The notes under the pieces are model-generated. The model ran no database searches, had not been told where the DNA came from, and saw only the letters and a program-made list of their open reading frames with translations. Shown in pieces: positions 27,617 through 35,904 of a stretch of 64,000 nt of DNA; within the stretch, counting starts at the first letter, position 1; each line of letters opens with the position of its first letter. The stretch is from positions 124,001-188,000 of the forward strand of contig NZ_JOBF01000005.1 in assembly GCF_000718635.1 (NCBI RefSeq). The letters are read 5' to 3'. The position numbers were made by a program, and so were the translations under genes. Origin of the DNA: Streptomyces varsoviensis (lineage in GTDB: Bacteria; Actinomycetota; Actinomycetes; Streptomycetales; Streptomycetaceae).

Positions 27617-28315
27617 ATGCGGGACGCGTACCACGAGGAGCTGGACTCCATCGGCGAGGGCCTCGTCGAGATGGCCCGGCTCGTCGGCTCCGCGATCGGG
27701 CGCGCCACCACGGCGATCCTCGACGCGGACCTCAAGCTCGCCGAGTCCGTCATCGCGGCGGACGAGAAGGTCGACGATCTCCAGCGCGACCTGGAGGCGC
27801 GGGCCATAGCCCTGCTGGCCCGCCAGCAGCCGGTCGCGACCGACCTGCGGATCGTCGTCACCTCGCTGCGCATGAGCGCCGACCTGGAGCGCTCCGGCGA
27901 CCTGGCGCAGCACGTCGCCAAGCTCGCCCGGCTGCGCTTCCCGGACCGGGCGGTGCCGCGCGACCTGCACGCCACCATCCTGGAGATGGGGCAGCTCGCG
28001 CAGCGGCTGATGGCCAAGGCGGCCGAGGTCATCATCACCAAGGACGTCGACCTGGCGCTCCAATTGGAGCAGGACGACGACGCGATGGACCTGCTGCACC
28101 GGACGCTCTTCCAGCACCTGATGGACGACCGCTGGAAGCACGGCATCGAGACGGCCGTGGATGTGACGCTGCTGGGCCGCTATTACGAGCGGTTCGCGGA
28201 CCACGCCGTGTCGGTGGCCAAGCGCGTGGTCTACCTCGTCACGGGCGAACACGCGGACGAACTGGCGTCGCAGCCGAACCCGACGGGAGACGCGGGCCCC
28301 ATGGAGGGCCCCTGA
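27617..28315 (+). CDS. phoU: Phosphate signalling protein PhoU
   Basis: PhoU (232 residues) modulates PhoR activity and phosphate import. Two tandem helical PhoU repeats are visible, each with the E/D-x-x-x-D metal-binding pattern: VIAADEKVDDLQRDLE in the first and LEQDDDAMDLLHRTLF in the second. ATG 27617 begins MRDAYHEELDSIGEGLVEM, the standard family start; the longer frame upstream is through repeats. A ribosome site AGAAGGAAGG precedes it. It is divergent from phoR-phoP. The pst transporter genes are not in this window. Confidence 0.96.
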   Translation: MRDAYHEELDSIGEGLVEMARLVGSAIGRATTAILDADLKLAESVIAADEKVDDLQRDLEARAIALLARQQPVATDLRIVVTSLRMSADLERSGDLAQHVAKLARLRFPDRAVPRDLHATILEMGQLAQRLMAKAAEVIITKDVDLALQLEQDDDAMDLLHRTLFQHLMDDRWKHGIETAVDVTLLGRYYERFADHAVSVAKRVVYLVTGEHADELASQPNPTGDAGPMEGP

Positions 28316-28499
28316 ACGCGGCTCCCGGCCTGCGTGCTTCCCCACCCGCCCCGGCCGACCTGCCCGAACACCACCCGAACAGCGCCGGGCCGTCCGGGTG
28401 TGCGGAAAAGTGCTCCCGCGCGCCGTTCACGCGCCCGCCGGTACGGGCATTGACTGAAGAACAGGCACAGGCAGCGGACCACCTCCGAGGAGGTACTAC

Positions 28500-28652
28500 A
28501 TGGCCGACACTCCTTGTCCGATAGTCAGCGTCATCGGGACGGGCAGCGCTCCCACGCCGCCCCCCGCGCTCAGCGGCTGCCAGTGCGGCCCCGGCTGCTC
28601 ATGCGGCTGCCAGTCCGGCGGCCCGTGCCAGTGCGGCGGTAGCTGCGGCTGA
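28500..28652 (+). CDS. Cys-rich 50-residue metallothionein-like peptide
   Basis: A 50-residue open frame with nine Cys, eight of them in the last 24 residues in CxC spacing (CQC, CSCGC, CQC and a final CG). The first part (MADTPCPIVSVIGTG) is Pro/Ser/Thr-rich. The pattern resembles bacterial metallothioneins such as mycobacterial MymT, which bind Cu(I) or Zn through thiolate clusters. A strong site GAGGAGG lies 4 nt before the ATG, and an exceptionally strong hairpin terminator follows, so it is a separate transcript. It lies between phoU and another microgene. Metal binding is inferred from composition only; no metal-sensor gene is adjacent. Confidence 0.75.
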   Translation: MADTPCPIVSVIGTGSAPTPPPALSGCQCGPGCSCGCQSGGPCQCGGSCG

Positions 28653-28671
28653 GCCACGTACAGCCCGTACA

Positions 28672-28709
28672 CATGTGGGGCCCCGGCCGGCTGGCCGGGG
28701 CCCCACATG
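28672..28709 (+). terminator. Perfect 17-bp hairpin after the Cys-rich gene
   Basis: Perfect 17-nt arms beginning CATGTGGGGCCCCGG close a 4-nt GGCT loop, 19 nt after the stop codon. Being palindromic it could act in both directions. Confidence 0.9.
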
Positions 28710-28865
28710 CGGTCGTACACGCCTCCGCAGCTCCTGCGTCGGCGTCGGCGTCGGCGTCGGCCACTCATATGGGTGACCTTCGGCGTGTCGTGGTGTAACT
28801 GACCGGCGGGTGCCGGATACCCCCGGTGGGTGGATGGTCCATCCGTGGATCGGGAGGTGCCCCGC

Positions 28866-29003
28866 ATGGCCGAGAACCTGCTCTTCGAGTCCGACGACGT
28901 GTACGAGACCCCCACACTGACCGACGCCGGCGACTTCGCCGCCCTCACCCAGGGCGGCCACTGGCGCCTCCCCGAGGGCCCCGGAAGCCTGGAGGACTAC
29001 TGA
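28866..29003 (+). CDS. Putative lasso-peptide precursor (orphan)
   Basis: This 45-residue product has the lasso-peptide leader signature YxxPxLxxxGxxxxxT exactly: Tyr13, Pro16, Leu18, Gly22 and Thr28 (VYETPTLTDAGDFAALTQ). The conserved Thr normally sits two residues before the cleavage site, which predicts a 16-residue core starting at Gly30 (GGHWRLPEGPGSLEDY). Gly at core position 1 and Glu at position 8 fit the 8-residue macrolactam ring of lasso peptides. A very good ribosome site GGGAGG ends 8 nt before the ATG. No lasso protease (B1/B2) or cyclase (C) gene lies anywhere in this window, so maturation would need enzymes encoded elsewhere, or the motif has another role. A convergent terminator separates it from gpmA. 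Confidence 0.72.
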   Translation: MAENLLFESDDVYETPTLTDAGDFAALTQGGHWRLPEGPGSLEDY

Positions 29004-29032
29004 CCGGCCCGGACGCTGCCCCGGATCACGAC

Positions 29033-29077
29033 ATCACGCCCCTGCCCCGCGCCACCAGCGCGGGGCAGGGGCGTGAT
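29033..29077. terminator. Bidirectional 20-bp hairpin terminator
   Basis: Perfect 20-nt arms beginning ATCACGCCCCTGCC enclose a 5-nt loop, between the convergent lasso-precursor gene and gpmA. Confidence 0.9.
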
Positions 29078-29085
29078 CGCGAGAA

Positions 29086-29847
29086 CTACTTCTTCTTGCC
29101 CTGGTTCTTCACTGCCTCGATGGCGGCCTTCGCGGCCTCCGGGTCGAGGTAGGTGCCGCCGGGGTTGAGGGGGCGGAAGTCGGCGTCGAGCTCGTAGGAG
29201 AGCGGGATGCCGGTGGGGATGTTGAGGCCGGAGATGTCCTCGTCGGAGATGCCGTCGAGGTGCTTGACCAGGCCGCGGAGGCTGTTGCCGTGGGCGGCGA
29301 CGAGGACCGTGCGGCCGGCGAGGAGGTCGGGGAGGATGCCGTCGAACCAGTACGGGAGCATGCGGACGACGACGTCCTTCAGGCACTCCGTCCGGGGGCG
29401 CAGCTCGGGCGGGAGCGTCGCGTAGCGGGGGTCGGAGAACTGGGAGTACTCGGCGTCGCGGTCGAGCGGCGGCGGCGGGGTGTCGTACGAGCGGCGCCAG
29501 AGCATGAACTGCTCCTCGCCGAACTCGGCGAGCGTCTGCGCCTTGTCCTTGCCCTGGAGGGCGCCGTAGTGGCGCTCGTTCAGCCGCCAGGAACGGTGGA
29601 CGGGGATCCAGTGGCGGTCGGCGGCCTCCAGCGCGAGCTGGGCGGTGCGGATCGCGCGCTTCTGGAGCGAGGTGTGGACCACGTCGGGGAGCAGACCGGC
29701 GTCCTTGAGCAGCTCTCCGCCGCGGACCGCCTCCTTCTCGCCCTTCTCGTTGAGATTGACGTCCACCCACCCGGTGAACAGGTTCTTCGCGTTCCACTCG
29801 CTCTCGCCGTGGCGGAGGAGGATCAGCTTGTACGGTGCGTCGGCCAT
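29086..29847 (-). CDS. gpmA: 2,3-bisphosphoglycerate-dependent phosphoglycerate mutase
   Basis: Glycolytic interconversion of 3- and 2-phosphoglycerate. Catalytic His of [10 protein letters not shown] (near residue 11), the substrate-binding [24 protein letters not shown] and the second catalytic His in [14 protein letters not shown] are intact. Length 253 is standard. ATG 29847 begins [15 protein letters not shown]. It is transcribed alone toward a bidirectional hairpin. Confidence 0.96.
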   Translation of the reverse strand: MADAPYKLILLRHGESEWNAKNLFTGWVDVNLNEKGEKEAVRGGELLKDAGLLPDVVHTSLQKRAIRTAQLALEAADRHWIPVHRSWRLNERHYGALQGKDKAQTLAEFGEEQFMLWRRSYDTPPPPLDRDAEYSQFSDPRYATLPPELRPRTECLKDVVVRMLPYWFDGILPDLLAGRTVLVAAHGNSLRGLVKHLDGISDEDISGLNIPTGIPLSYELDADFRPLNPGGTYLDPEAAKAAIEAVKNQGKKK

Positions 29848-29981
29848 GCCCCTGAGCGTAATCGACCCGGCCTTTCCGCCCCGCGCCCGGCTCTGCCCTG
29901 AGACCGGTGCTTCTCTCCGGCGTCCGTCCGTCGTGCTGCCGGGAGCGCCCCCGGCTGATCGTTCGCCCGGCCTCCCCGTCG

Positions 29982-30000
29982 ATTGACGATCAGCGTCAAT
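29982..30000. promoter_or_regulatory. Palindrome upstream of an MFS gene
   Basis: Perfect 7-bp arms ATTGACG / CGTCAAT are separated by ATCAG, about 100 nt before the start at 30100. This is a probable operator; the cognate regulator is unknown. Confidence 0.45.
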
Positions 30001-30099
30001 CCATTGGCGCCCCCGCCCCCGCTCTTTGTAAGTTGCGGTCCACAGAAGAGCCACTTACTACCGTCGCGCGTCGCCGGTAGCTTCCTCGGGGGTCGCACC

Positions 30100-31431
30100 A
30101 TGTCAACCAGCAGCTTGAGACGCGCCGTGCACGAGAGTGTGTCCGGGCTGCCCCGGGCCTTCTGGTGGCTGTGGACGTCCACGCTCGTCAACCGCCTCGG
30201 GGCGTTCGTCGCGACCTTCATGGCCCTGTACCTGACGATCGAGCGCGGCTACTCGGCCTCGTTCGCCGGGCTCGTGGCGGCGCTGTACGGGCTCGGCGGC
30301 GCCGTCGCCTCGATCGGCGCGGGCGTGCTCACCGACCGGCTCGGGCGGCGGCCGACGATGCTCGCCGCGCAGTCCTCGACCGCCGTGCTCGTCGCGGTGC
30401 TCGCCTTCGTGGAGCACCCCGTCGCGATCGCGGGCGTCGCGCTGCTGGTCGGCATGGCCGCCAGCGCCTCCCGGCCCGCCGTGCAGGCGATGATGGCGGA
30501 CATCGTCGCCCCCGAGGACCGCGTACGGGCCTTTTCACTCAACTACTGGGCGATCAACCTGGGATTCGCGCTCTCCTCGATCGGCGCTGGCTTCATCGCC
30601 GAGTACAGCTACCGCGCCGGGTTCCTCATCGAGGCGGTGATGACGATGGCGTGCGCCGTCCTCGTCTTCGTCAAGCTGCCGGAGTCCCGCCCCGACCAGG
30701 CCCCGACCGCGGCCGGCAGCACCGCCGCGCCGTCCGTGCACCTCGGCACCGTACTGCGCGACGGCCGTTTCATGGCGCTCGTCGGGCTCTCCGTCCTGAT
30801 CGGGCTGATCTTCCAGCAGGGTTCCGTGGCCCTGCCCGTGGCGATGGGCGCGGACGGCTTCTCCAGCGGCGACTTCGGGCTCGCGATCGGCGTCAACGGC
30901 GTGCTCATCGTCGTGCTCCAGATCCCGGTCACCCGCTTCATCGCCCGCCGCGACCCCCGCATGCTGCTCGTCGTCTCGGCGCTCCTCGCGGGCTACGGCT
31001 TCGGCCTGACGGCCTTCGCCGGTTCGCTCGCCCTGTACGCGCTGACCGTGGCCGTATGGACGCTGGCCGAGGTCGTCAACGCGCCCGTGCAGATGGGGCT
31101 GGTCGTACGGCTCTCCCCCACCCACGGACGCGGGCGCTACCAGGGCGTGTACTCCCTCTCCTGGTCGGTCGGCTCCCTGGCCGCCCCGCTCATCGGCGGC
31201 CGGGTCATCGACGAGTACGGGGCCGCCTGGCTGTGGGGCGGCTGCGCGGCGGTCGGCACCGTGGCCGCCGTCGGGTACTGGGGCCTGATGCGCGGCCTGC
31301 CGGAGGGCCCGGAGGCGGAGACGACGGACTCCGGGGACGAGGCGGGGACGGGCTCCGGGGGCGAAGCGGCGAAGGCGAAGCCCAAGACCGTCTCCGGCCC
31401 GCCTGAGCGCGACGCCCAGCCGGCCGGGTGA
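30100..31431 (+). CDS. MFS transporter, 12-helix drug exporter type
   Basis: A 443-residue transporter with about 12 helices. Motif A is seen as GVLTDRLGRRPTML after helix 2, and the N-terminus WWLWTSTLVNRLGAFVATFMALYL fits the MdtH-like/DHA1 group. It ends in an acidic tail (residues 400-443). Its substrate is unknown. ATG 30100 was chosen as the start before the first helix; the longer frame upstream crosses a palindrome. No regulator gene is adjacent. It converges on the beta-helix enzyme gene. Confidence 0.9.
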   Translation: MSTSSLRRAVHESVSGLPRAFWWLWTSTLVNRLGAFVATFMALYLTIERGYSASFAGLVAALYGLGGAVASIGAGVLTDRLGRRPTMLAAQSSTAVLVAVLAFVEHPVAIAGVALLVGMAASASRPAVQAMMADIVAPEDRVRAFSLNYWAINLGFALSSIGAGFIAEYSYRAGFLIEAVMTMACAVLVFVKLPESRPDQAPTAAGSTAAPSVHLGTVLRDGRFMALVGLSVLIGLIFQQGSVALPVAMGADGFSSGDFGLAIGVNGVLIVVLQIPVTRFIARRDPRMLLVVSALLAGYGFGLTAFAGSLALYALTVAVWTLAEVVNAPVQMGLVVRLSPTHGRGRYQGVYSLSWSVGSLAAPLIGGRVIDEYGAAWLWGGCAAVGTVAAVGYWGLMRGLPEGPEAETTDSGDEAGTGSGGEAAKAKPKTVSGPPERDAQPAG

Positions 31432-31521
31432 GCTGAGGGCCGGGCCTGGCCGCCGGGGCCTCGCACCGGAGGTCCGGAGGGAGGCGGGGGGACACGTATC
31501 GGAGGGAGGCGGGGCCTCGTA

Positions 31522-33261
31522 TCAGAGCCTCCGCTGCGCCTCGTACAGATTCCGCGGCCATACGGCCTCCGGGTGGCCGTACGCCTCCACGCGCGCGTGC
31601 AGCGGCCCGGTGAAGTCCGGTACGTCGATCTGGCCGAACTGCCTGACCTCGCTGATGCCGGCCGTCGCGCTGTACGGCGCGATGTCGTCGATCTTCACGC
31701 AGCCGGCGCGCCCATTGACGACGCGTACGTTCCAGTGCGTGAACCGCGCTCCGTACAGCGGTCCGGCGCTGGCGTCGCCGCCGTGCGAGCCGGTGTTGTT
31801 CACGGTGATGTCCGTGCGCACGTCGGCGAACGGCAGCCCCCGGTGGGTGTCGAAGGTGCCCATCTCCATCCGGCCGCGCGACCAGACGTTGTAGCTGGAG
31901 AGGCCCTCGACGTTGATGCCGTGCAGTTGCGTGCCGGGCGGAGCCGGGACCGTACGGGCGTCGATCGTGAAGTCCTCGACGAGGTTGTCGTGCGAGCCCT
32001 CGCGGCAGCAGTACGGGTGGTGGCTGCCGCGTCCGGAGACGCGGGTGCGGCGCAGGGTGCATGCCTTGGCGGCGACGAGCAGGAATCCGTTGTCGACGTT
32101 GTTCACGCGTACGTCGTCGACGCGGCAGTCCCAGGCGCACTGGAGGGCGACGCCGTTGTACCCCTTGTCCAGCAGGTGCTTGGCCTGCGGCGTCTCGACG
32201 GCGTCGAGGGTCAGCCCCTCGACGCCGGAACCGGTCACCGGCCGGATCAGGGTGGTCAGTTCGGGCCGCCAGCCGGGGCGGGCGTCCAGGGGCAGCGGCC
32301 GGTCGAGGGTGACGCGCCGGCCGCGTACGGCGGTGACGCGGCACGGCCACTCGTACGGCACGTACGAGGTGAGCTTCGTCTTGTCGGACCACCGGTAGCC
32401 GCGCGCGCCCTCGACATCGCCGGCCATGTGCTGGAGGAGGGTGTGGCCGGCGTCGTCGGTGAGGCGCAGCAGGACGCGGTCGCCGCGGCGCAGGCGCGAG
32501 GGGTCGGCGACGGTGACGGTCCAGTCGCCTTGGCGGGCCGGCGCGGCGATGGCGGTGAGGGTGCGGAATTCGTCGCGCTCGTTGCCCGTCCAGCCCTCGA
32601 ACGGCCAGTCCTCGGCCTTGATCGCGTCGGTCAGGGTGTGCCAGCGCTCGCGCGGGCAGATCCAGATGAGCCCGCCGGCCCACGACCAGGCCGACTTGTT
32701 CCCGCCGTAGCGGCTGCCGTACGGGCCGATGATCTCGGTGAGGCTGCGGGTGGCGTGGAGGGTGGTGCGGGAGGAGCCGGCGCCGCGCAGGACGACGTTG
32801 TCGTAGCCGATGCGGATGACGTCGTCGACGCGGTACGTGCCCGGGGGCACCGTGACGATGCCGCCGCCGCGGCGTCCGGCGGCCTCGATGGCGCGGTTGA
32901 TGGCGGGCGCGGAGTCGGCGGAGCCGTCGCGCTTCGCGCCGTGGTCGAGGACGTTCACGACGGGGCCGCGGGGGCGGGGGAAGGAGCGGGAGCCTCCGTA
33001 GTGGCCGGCGCGGCCGATGTAGGGGATGTTCGGGTGGGCGTAGGGGTTTCGGGTGAACTCCCGCCAGAGGCTGCGCCCTTGAAGCCCTTGAAGCCCTTGA
33101 AGCCCTTGAAGCCCTTGAAGTCCTTGAAGTCCTTGAGCGCCTGGGGCGCCTGGGGTGGTCGGGGCGGCGGCTGCCGGAATGGGGGGCGCGGCGAGTGCGG
33201 CGGCTCCGGCCGCCGCCGTGGCGATGGCGCCGCCGAGGAGCGTGCGTCGGGTGAGGTCCAT
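31522..33261 (-). CDS. Tat-exported right-handed beta-helix protein (pectate lyase 3-like)
   Basis: This 579-residue protein starts MDLTRRTLLGG, a twin-arginine signal followed by an Ala-rich hydrophobic stretch, so it should be exported folded. A short linker of Gln-Gly-Leu repeats (about residues 43-63) comes next. The main domain opens with the Pectate_lyase_3 pattern VVNVLDHGAKRDGSADSAPAINRAI and IVTVPPGTYRV, then beta-helix coils with Asn ladders (NNVDNGFLLV, DDVRVNNVD). It probably cleaves or binds a polysaccharide; the exact substrate and catalytic residues are not assigned. ATG 33261 has GGAAGG 8 nt upstream. An inverted repeat lies upstream of the gene. Confidence 0.82.
   Translation of the reverse strand: MDLTRRTLLGGAIATAAAGAAALAAPPIPAAAAPTTPGAPGAQGLQGLQGLQGLQGLQGLQGRSLWREFTRNPYAHPNIPYIGRAGHYGGSRSFPRPRGPVVNVLDHGAKRDGSADSAPAINRAIEAAGRRGGGIVTVPPGTYRVDDVIRIGYDNVVLRGAGSSRTTLHATRSLTEIIGPYGSRYGGNKSAWSWAGGLIWICPRERWHTLTDAIKAEDWPFEGWTGNERDEFRTLTAIAAPARQGDWTVTVADPSRLRRGDRVLLRLTDDAGHTLLQHMAGDVEGARGYRWSDKTKLTSYVPYEWPCRVTAVRGRRVTLDRPLPLDARPGWRPELTTLIRPVTGSGVEGLTLDAVETPQAKHLLDKGYNGVALQCAWDCRVDDVRVNNVDNGFLLVAAKACTLRRTRVSGRGSHHPYCCREGSHDNLVEDFTIDARTVPAPPGTQLHGINVEGLSSYNVWSRGRMEMGTFDTHRGLPFADVRTDITVNNTGSHGGDASAGPLYGARFTHWNVRVVNGRAGCVKIDDIAPYSATAGISEVRQFGQIDVPDFTGPLHARVEAYGHPEAVWPRNLYEAQRRL
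33075..33137 (-). repeat. Seven 9-bp repeats encoding a Gln-Gly-Leu linker
   Basis: Seven tandem copies of GCCCTTGAA (last two GTCCTTGAA and GTCCTTGAG) encode a collagen-like Gln-Gly-Leu/Lys run on the minus strand, directly after the export signal of the beta-helix protein. Copy-number change would keep the frame. Confidence 0.9.
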
Positions 33262-33288
33262 GAGTCGACCTTCCATATTTTCATGGAT

Positions 33289-33303
33289 ATGAACGCTGTT
33301 CAT
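33289..33303. promoter_or_regulatory. Inverted repeat upstream of the beta-helix enzyme
   Basis: The sequence ATGAACGCTGTTCAT is a perfect 6-bp inverted repeat with a 3-nt centre, 28 nt before the start codon, in an AT-richer patch. It is a probable operator of a sugar-responsive regulator (inference). Confidence 0.45.
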
Positions 33304-33530
33304 GTGAGCGACACCCCGCGACAATGCCACGCGCCTGCGGCGGGCGGAAGGGGTCGTGCACGAGCACCGCGCGTGGCTTCGGCGGCCACCGCCGCCGCGT
33401 TTGGTACAACGGCACCCCGACCGGCGCGCGGCGACTGCACCGGCCGCGACGGGGAACCCGCCGCCTACGAGCGACGGCCGCACGCTACGTACGCGCCGGA
33501 GCCGGCCGCATCCCCCCTCAGGAGGGCCGT

Positions 33531-33863
33531 TTGAGCGCCGAGTTGAAGACTCTCCTCGCACTGGCCGTACTGGCGGCCGTAGCGGTGTTCGCCCTGGCCG
33601 CGTTTCTGACGGTCCGGCTGATCCGCACCCGCAGAATCCTCAAACAAGCGGGCGTCCCCCTGGAGCACAAAGCCGCCTATTGGGGCGCCCTGCTCTACAC
33701 CCTCTCCCCGGTCGACCTCCTCCCCGACCCCGTCTACCTGGACGACATCGGAGTCCTGCTCCTGGCCCTGCACGTCCTCCAGTCGTCGGCGCGCACGAGG
33801 CCGGCCGGGCCGGGCGTCACTCCCGACCCTCGCCCTCGCTCCCCTCGCCGGTCAGATTCGTGA
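33531..33863 (+). CDS. DUF1232 (YkvA-like) membrane protein
   Basis: This 110-residue protein has one N-terminal membrane helix (LLALAVLAAVAVFALAAFLTV) and the DUF1232 motif AYWGALLYTLSPVDLLPDPV followed by YLDDIGVLLLALHVL. Members are small membrane-associated proteins of unknown role. TTG 33531 was chosen because AGGAGGG lies 4-5 nt upstream. Its last 47 bases overlap the convergent YbjN gene, so the C-terminal Pro/Arg-rich tail is encoded opposite another gene. Confidence 0.82.
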   Translation: MSAELKTLLALAVLAAVAVFALAAFLTVRLIRTRRILKQAGVPLEHKAAYWGALLYTLSPVDLLPDPVYLDDIGVLLLALHVLQSSARTRPAGPGVTPDPRPRSPRRSDS

Positions 33864-34425
33864 ACGCGGCCAGGTTTCGGGTGGACTCGCCGCGGGAGGT
33901 GCGCCAGGCGTATTCCTTGCGGATGGCCGTGGCGAAGCCCATTTCGAGGAGGGTGTTGAAGGAGCCGTCGGCGTTCTCCAGGACGGTGCCGAGGACGCGG
34001 TCGACTTCTTCGGGGGTGACGGCGGCGAGGGGGAGGCGGCCGACGAGGTAGATGTCGCCGAGGTGGTCGATGGCGTAACTGACGCCGTACAGGCGGGTGT
34101 TGCGCTCCAGGAGCCAGCGGTGGACGGCGTCGTGGTTCTCGTCGGGGTGACGGACGACGAAGGCGTTGACGGAGAGGGAGTGCCGGCCGACGGCAAGGGA
34201 GCAGGTCGTGGAGAGCTTGCGGGTGCCGGGGAGGGTGACCACGTAGGTGCCGGTGGAGGGGGACTCCCACTCCAGTTCGGCGTCCTTGAGGGTCGCCTCG
34301 ATGACGCGCCGCGCGTCAGCCGCCGTGTCCGCCGTGCCGGTGGTGTCCGTCGTGCCGGTGGTGTCCCTCGTGCCGGTCGCGTCCGTCGTGCCCGTTTCGC
34401 CAGCCGTGTCAGCCGTATCAGCCAT
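33817..34425 (-). CDS. YbjN domain protein with Thr/Asp repeat N-terminus
   Basis: This 202-residue protein has a YbjN-type domain from about residue 38 ([42 protein letters not shown]-type helices in the tail). YbjN proteins adopt a chaperone-like fold related to type III secretion chaperones; in actinobacteria their role is unknown. The first 37 residues are a Thr/Gly/Asp repeat (TGTTDT-like unit). The start overlaps the end of mshA by 8 nt, so the two are translationally coupled, a pairing seen in other streptomycetes as I recall. A link to mycothiol metabolism is unproven. Confidence 0.85.
   Translation of the reverse strand: MADTADTAGETGTTDATGTRDTTGTTDTTGTADTAADARRVIEATLKDAELEWESPSTGTYVVTLPGTRKLSTTCSLAVGRHSLSVNAFVVRHPDENHDAVHRWLLERNTRLYGVSYAIDHLGDIYLVGRLPLAAVTPEEVDRVLGTVLENADGSFNTLLEMGFATAIRKEYAWRTSRGESTRNLAAFTNLTGEGSEGEGRE
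34315..34400 (-). repeat. 18-bp-type repeats encoding a Thr/Asp-rich leader
   Basis: Imperfect tandem copies of a GTGCCGGTGGTGTCCGTC unit encode repeated Thr-Gly-Thr-Thr-Asp residues at the N-terminus of the YbjN protein. The unit length preserves the frame. Confidence 0.75.
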
Positions 34426-35791
34426 GTGTCGAGCGTAGGCGACGCCGCCGTTCCTGCATCGCGGCGGTGTAGACGTCGGCGGTCGCGGCGGCGGCGGTGT
34501 CCCAGCCGAAGGAGCGGGCGTGCCGGGCGGCGCGCTCGCCCATACGGTCGACGAGTTCCGGGTTCTCGGCGAAGCGCCGGAGGGCCCGGGCGTAGTCGGC
34601 GGGGTCGTGGCCGTCGATGAGGAAGCCGCTCTCGCCGTCGCGTACGGCCACGGGCAGGCCGCCCACCGCCGCCGCGACGACCGGCGTGCCGCAGGCTTGC
34701 GCCTCGACGGCCACCAGGCCGAAGGATTCGCTGTAGGAGGGCATGACCAGCACGGACGCGGCCCGGTACCAGTCGGCGAGCTGTTCCTGGCCGACCGGCG
34801 GCCGGAACTGCACGACGTCCGCGATGCCGAGCCGGGCCGCCAGCTTGTGCAGCCCCTCCGGCTTGGCGAGGCCGCTGCCGCTGGGGCCGCCGACGACGGG
34901 GACGACGATGCGCGAGCGCAGCGCCGGGTCCTCGTCCAGGAGCGCGCCGACCGCGCGGAGCAGGATGTCCGGGGCTTTGAGCGGCTGTATGCGGCCCGCG
35001 AACAGCGGTATCAGCGCGTCCTGCGGCAGCCCCAGGCGGGCGCGGGCGGCGGCGCGGCTCGCGCTCACGTCGGGGCCGGCGGGACAGAACCGTTCCAGGT
35101 TGACGCCGGGGTGCACGACGGCGACCTCGCCGGGGTCGGCCGCGTAGTGCCGTACCAGTTCCTCCGCCTCTTCGGCGGTGTTGGCGATGAGCCGGTCGGC
35201 GGCCCGTACGATCTGCGTCTCGCCGATGACGCGCGCCGCGGGTTCGGGCGTGTCGCCGGCCGCCAGGGCGGCGTTCTTGACCTTGGCCATGGTGTGCATG
35301 GCGTGTACGAGCGGCGCGCCCCAGCGTTCGGCGGCGAGCCAGCCGACGTGGCCGGAGAGCCAGTAGTGGGAGTGCACGAGGTCGTAGTAGCCGGGGCGGT
35401 GCCCGGCCCACGCCTGCATCACGCCGTGCGTGAAGGCGCAGAGCTGGGCGGGCAGTTCCTCCTTGGCGAGCCCTTCGTACGGGCCGGCGTCGATGTGCCG
35501 GACCAGGACGCCGGGGGCCATCTCGACCGTGGGCGGGAGGGACGCGGTGGTGGCGCGGGTGAAGATCTCGACCTCGACGTTGATCGCGGCGAGGCGCTTG
35601 GCCAGTTCTACGATGTAGACGTTCATGCCGCCCGCGTCGCCCGTGCCGGGCTGGTGCAGCGGCGAGGTGTGAACGCTCAGCATGGCGATGCGCCGGGGCC
35701 GCCGGGAGGTGCGGCGCAATCGCGACGGCCCGGAGAGCGGGCCGTGGGCGCGGCTCCGGCGCGCACCGAGCCGCGGTACGTACTGGCTCAC
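34418..35791 (-). CDS. mshA: D-inositol-3-phosphate glycosyltransferase MshA
   Basis: First enzyme of mycothiol synthesis: joins GlcNAc from UDP-GlcNAc to 1L-myo-inositol-1-phosphate. A GT4 (GT-B) enzyme; the N-domain has [20 protein letters not shown] with the glycine-rich loop, and the C-domain has [23 protein letters not shown] and the sugar-nucleotide motif [22 protein letters not shown] 35791 ([16 protein letters not shown]) has AGGAGG upstream; the frame can extend to 35875. Coupled to the downstream YbjN gene. The G-rich repeat array begins about 110 nt upstream, so the promoter must lie at or within its edge. Confidence 0.95.
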   Translation of the reverse strand: MSQYVPRLGARRSRAHGPLSGPSRLRRTSRRPRRIAMLSVHTSPLHQPGTGDAGGMNVYIVELAKRLAAINVEVEIFTRATTASLPPTVEMAPGVLVRHIDAGPYEGLAKEELPAQLCAFTHGVMQAWAGHRPGYYDLVHSHYWLSGHVGWLAAERWGAPLVHAMHTMAKVKNAALAAGDTPEPAARVIGETQIVRAADRLIANTAEEAEELVRHYAADPGEVAVVHPGVNLERFCPAGPDVSASRAAARARLGLPQDALIPLFAGRIQPLKAPDILLRAVGALLDEDPALRSRIVVPVVGGPSGSGLAKPEGLHKLAARLGIADVVQFRPPVGQEQLADWYRAASVLVMPSYSESFGLVAVEAQACGTPVVAAAVGGLPVAVRDGESGFLIDGHDPADYARALRRFAENPELVDRMGERAARHARSFGWDTAAAATADVYTAAMQERRRRLRSTHG

Positions 35792-35904
35792 CGTACGTGT
35801 CCTCCTGCGTAGGCGGGCTACAGCTTCCAGCGTTGCAACACCGGAGGAGCCGCCTCCCATTTCCCCTTTTGCCAAACCGTGACAGTCCCCTGCCGGGGGC
35901 TTCG

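Noticed and set aside
28315..29086. Lasso maturation genes beside the precursor
   Set aside because: Neighbours are phoU, a Cys-rich microgene and gpmA; none has transglutaminase-like protease or asparagine-synthetase-like cyclase features.
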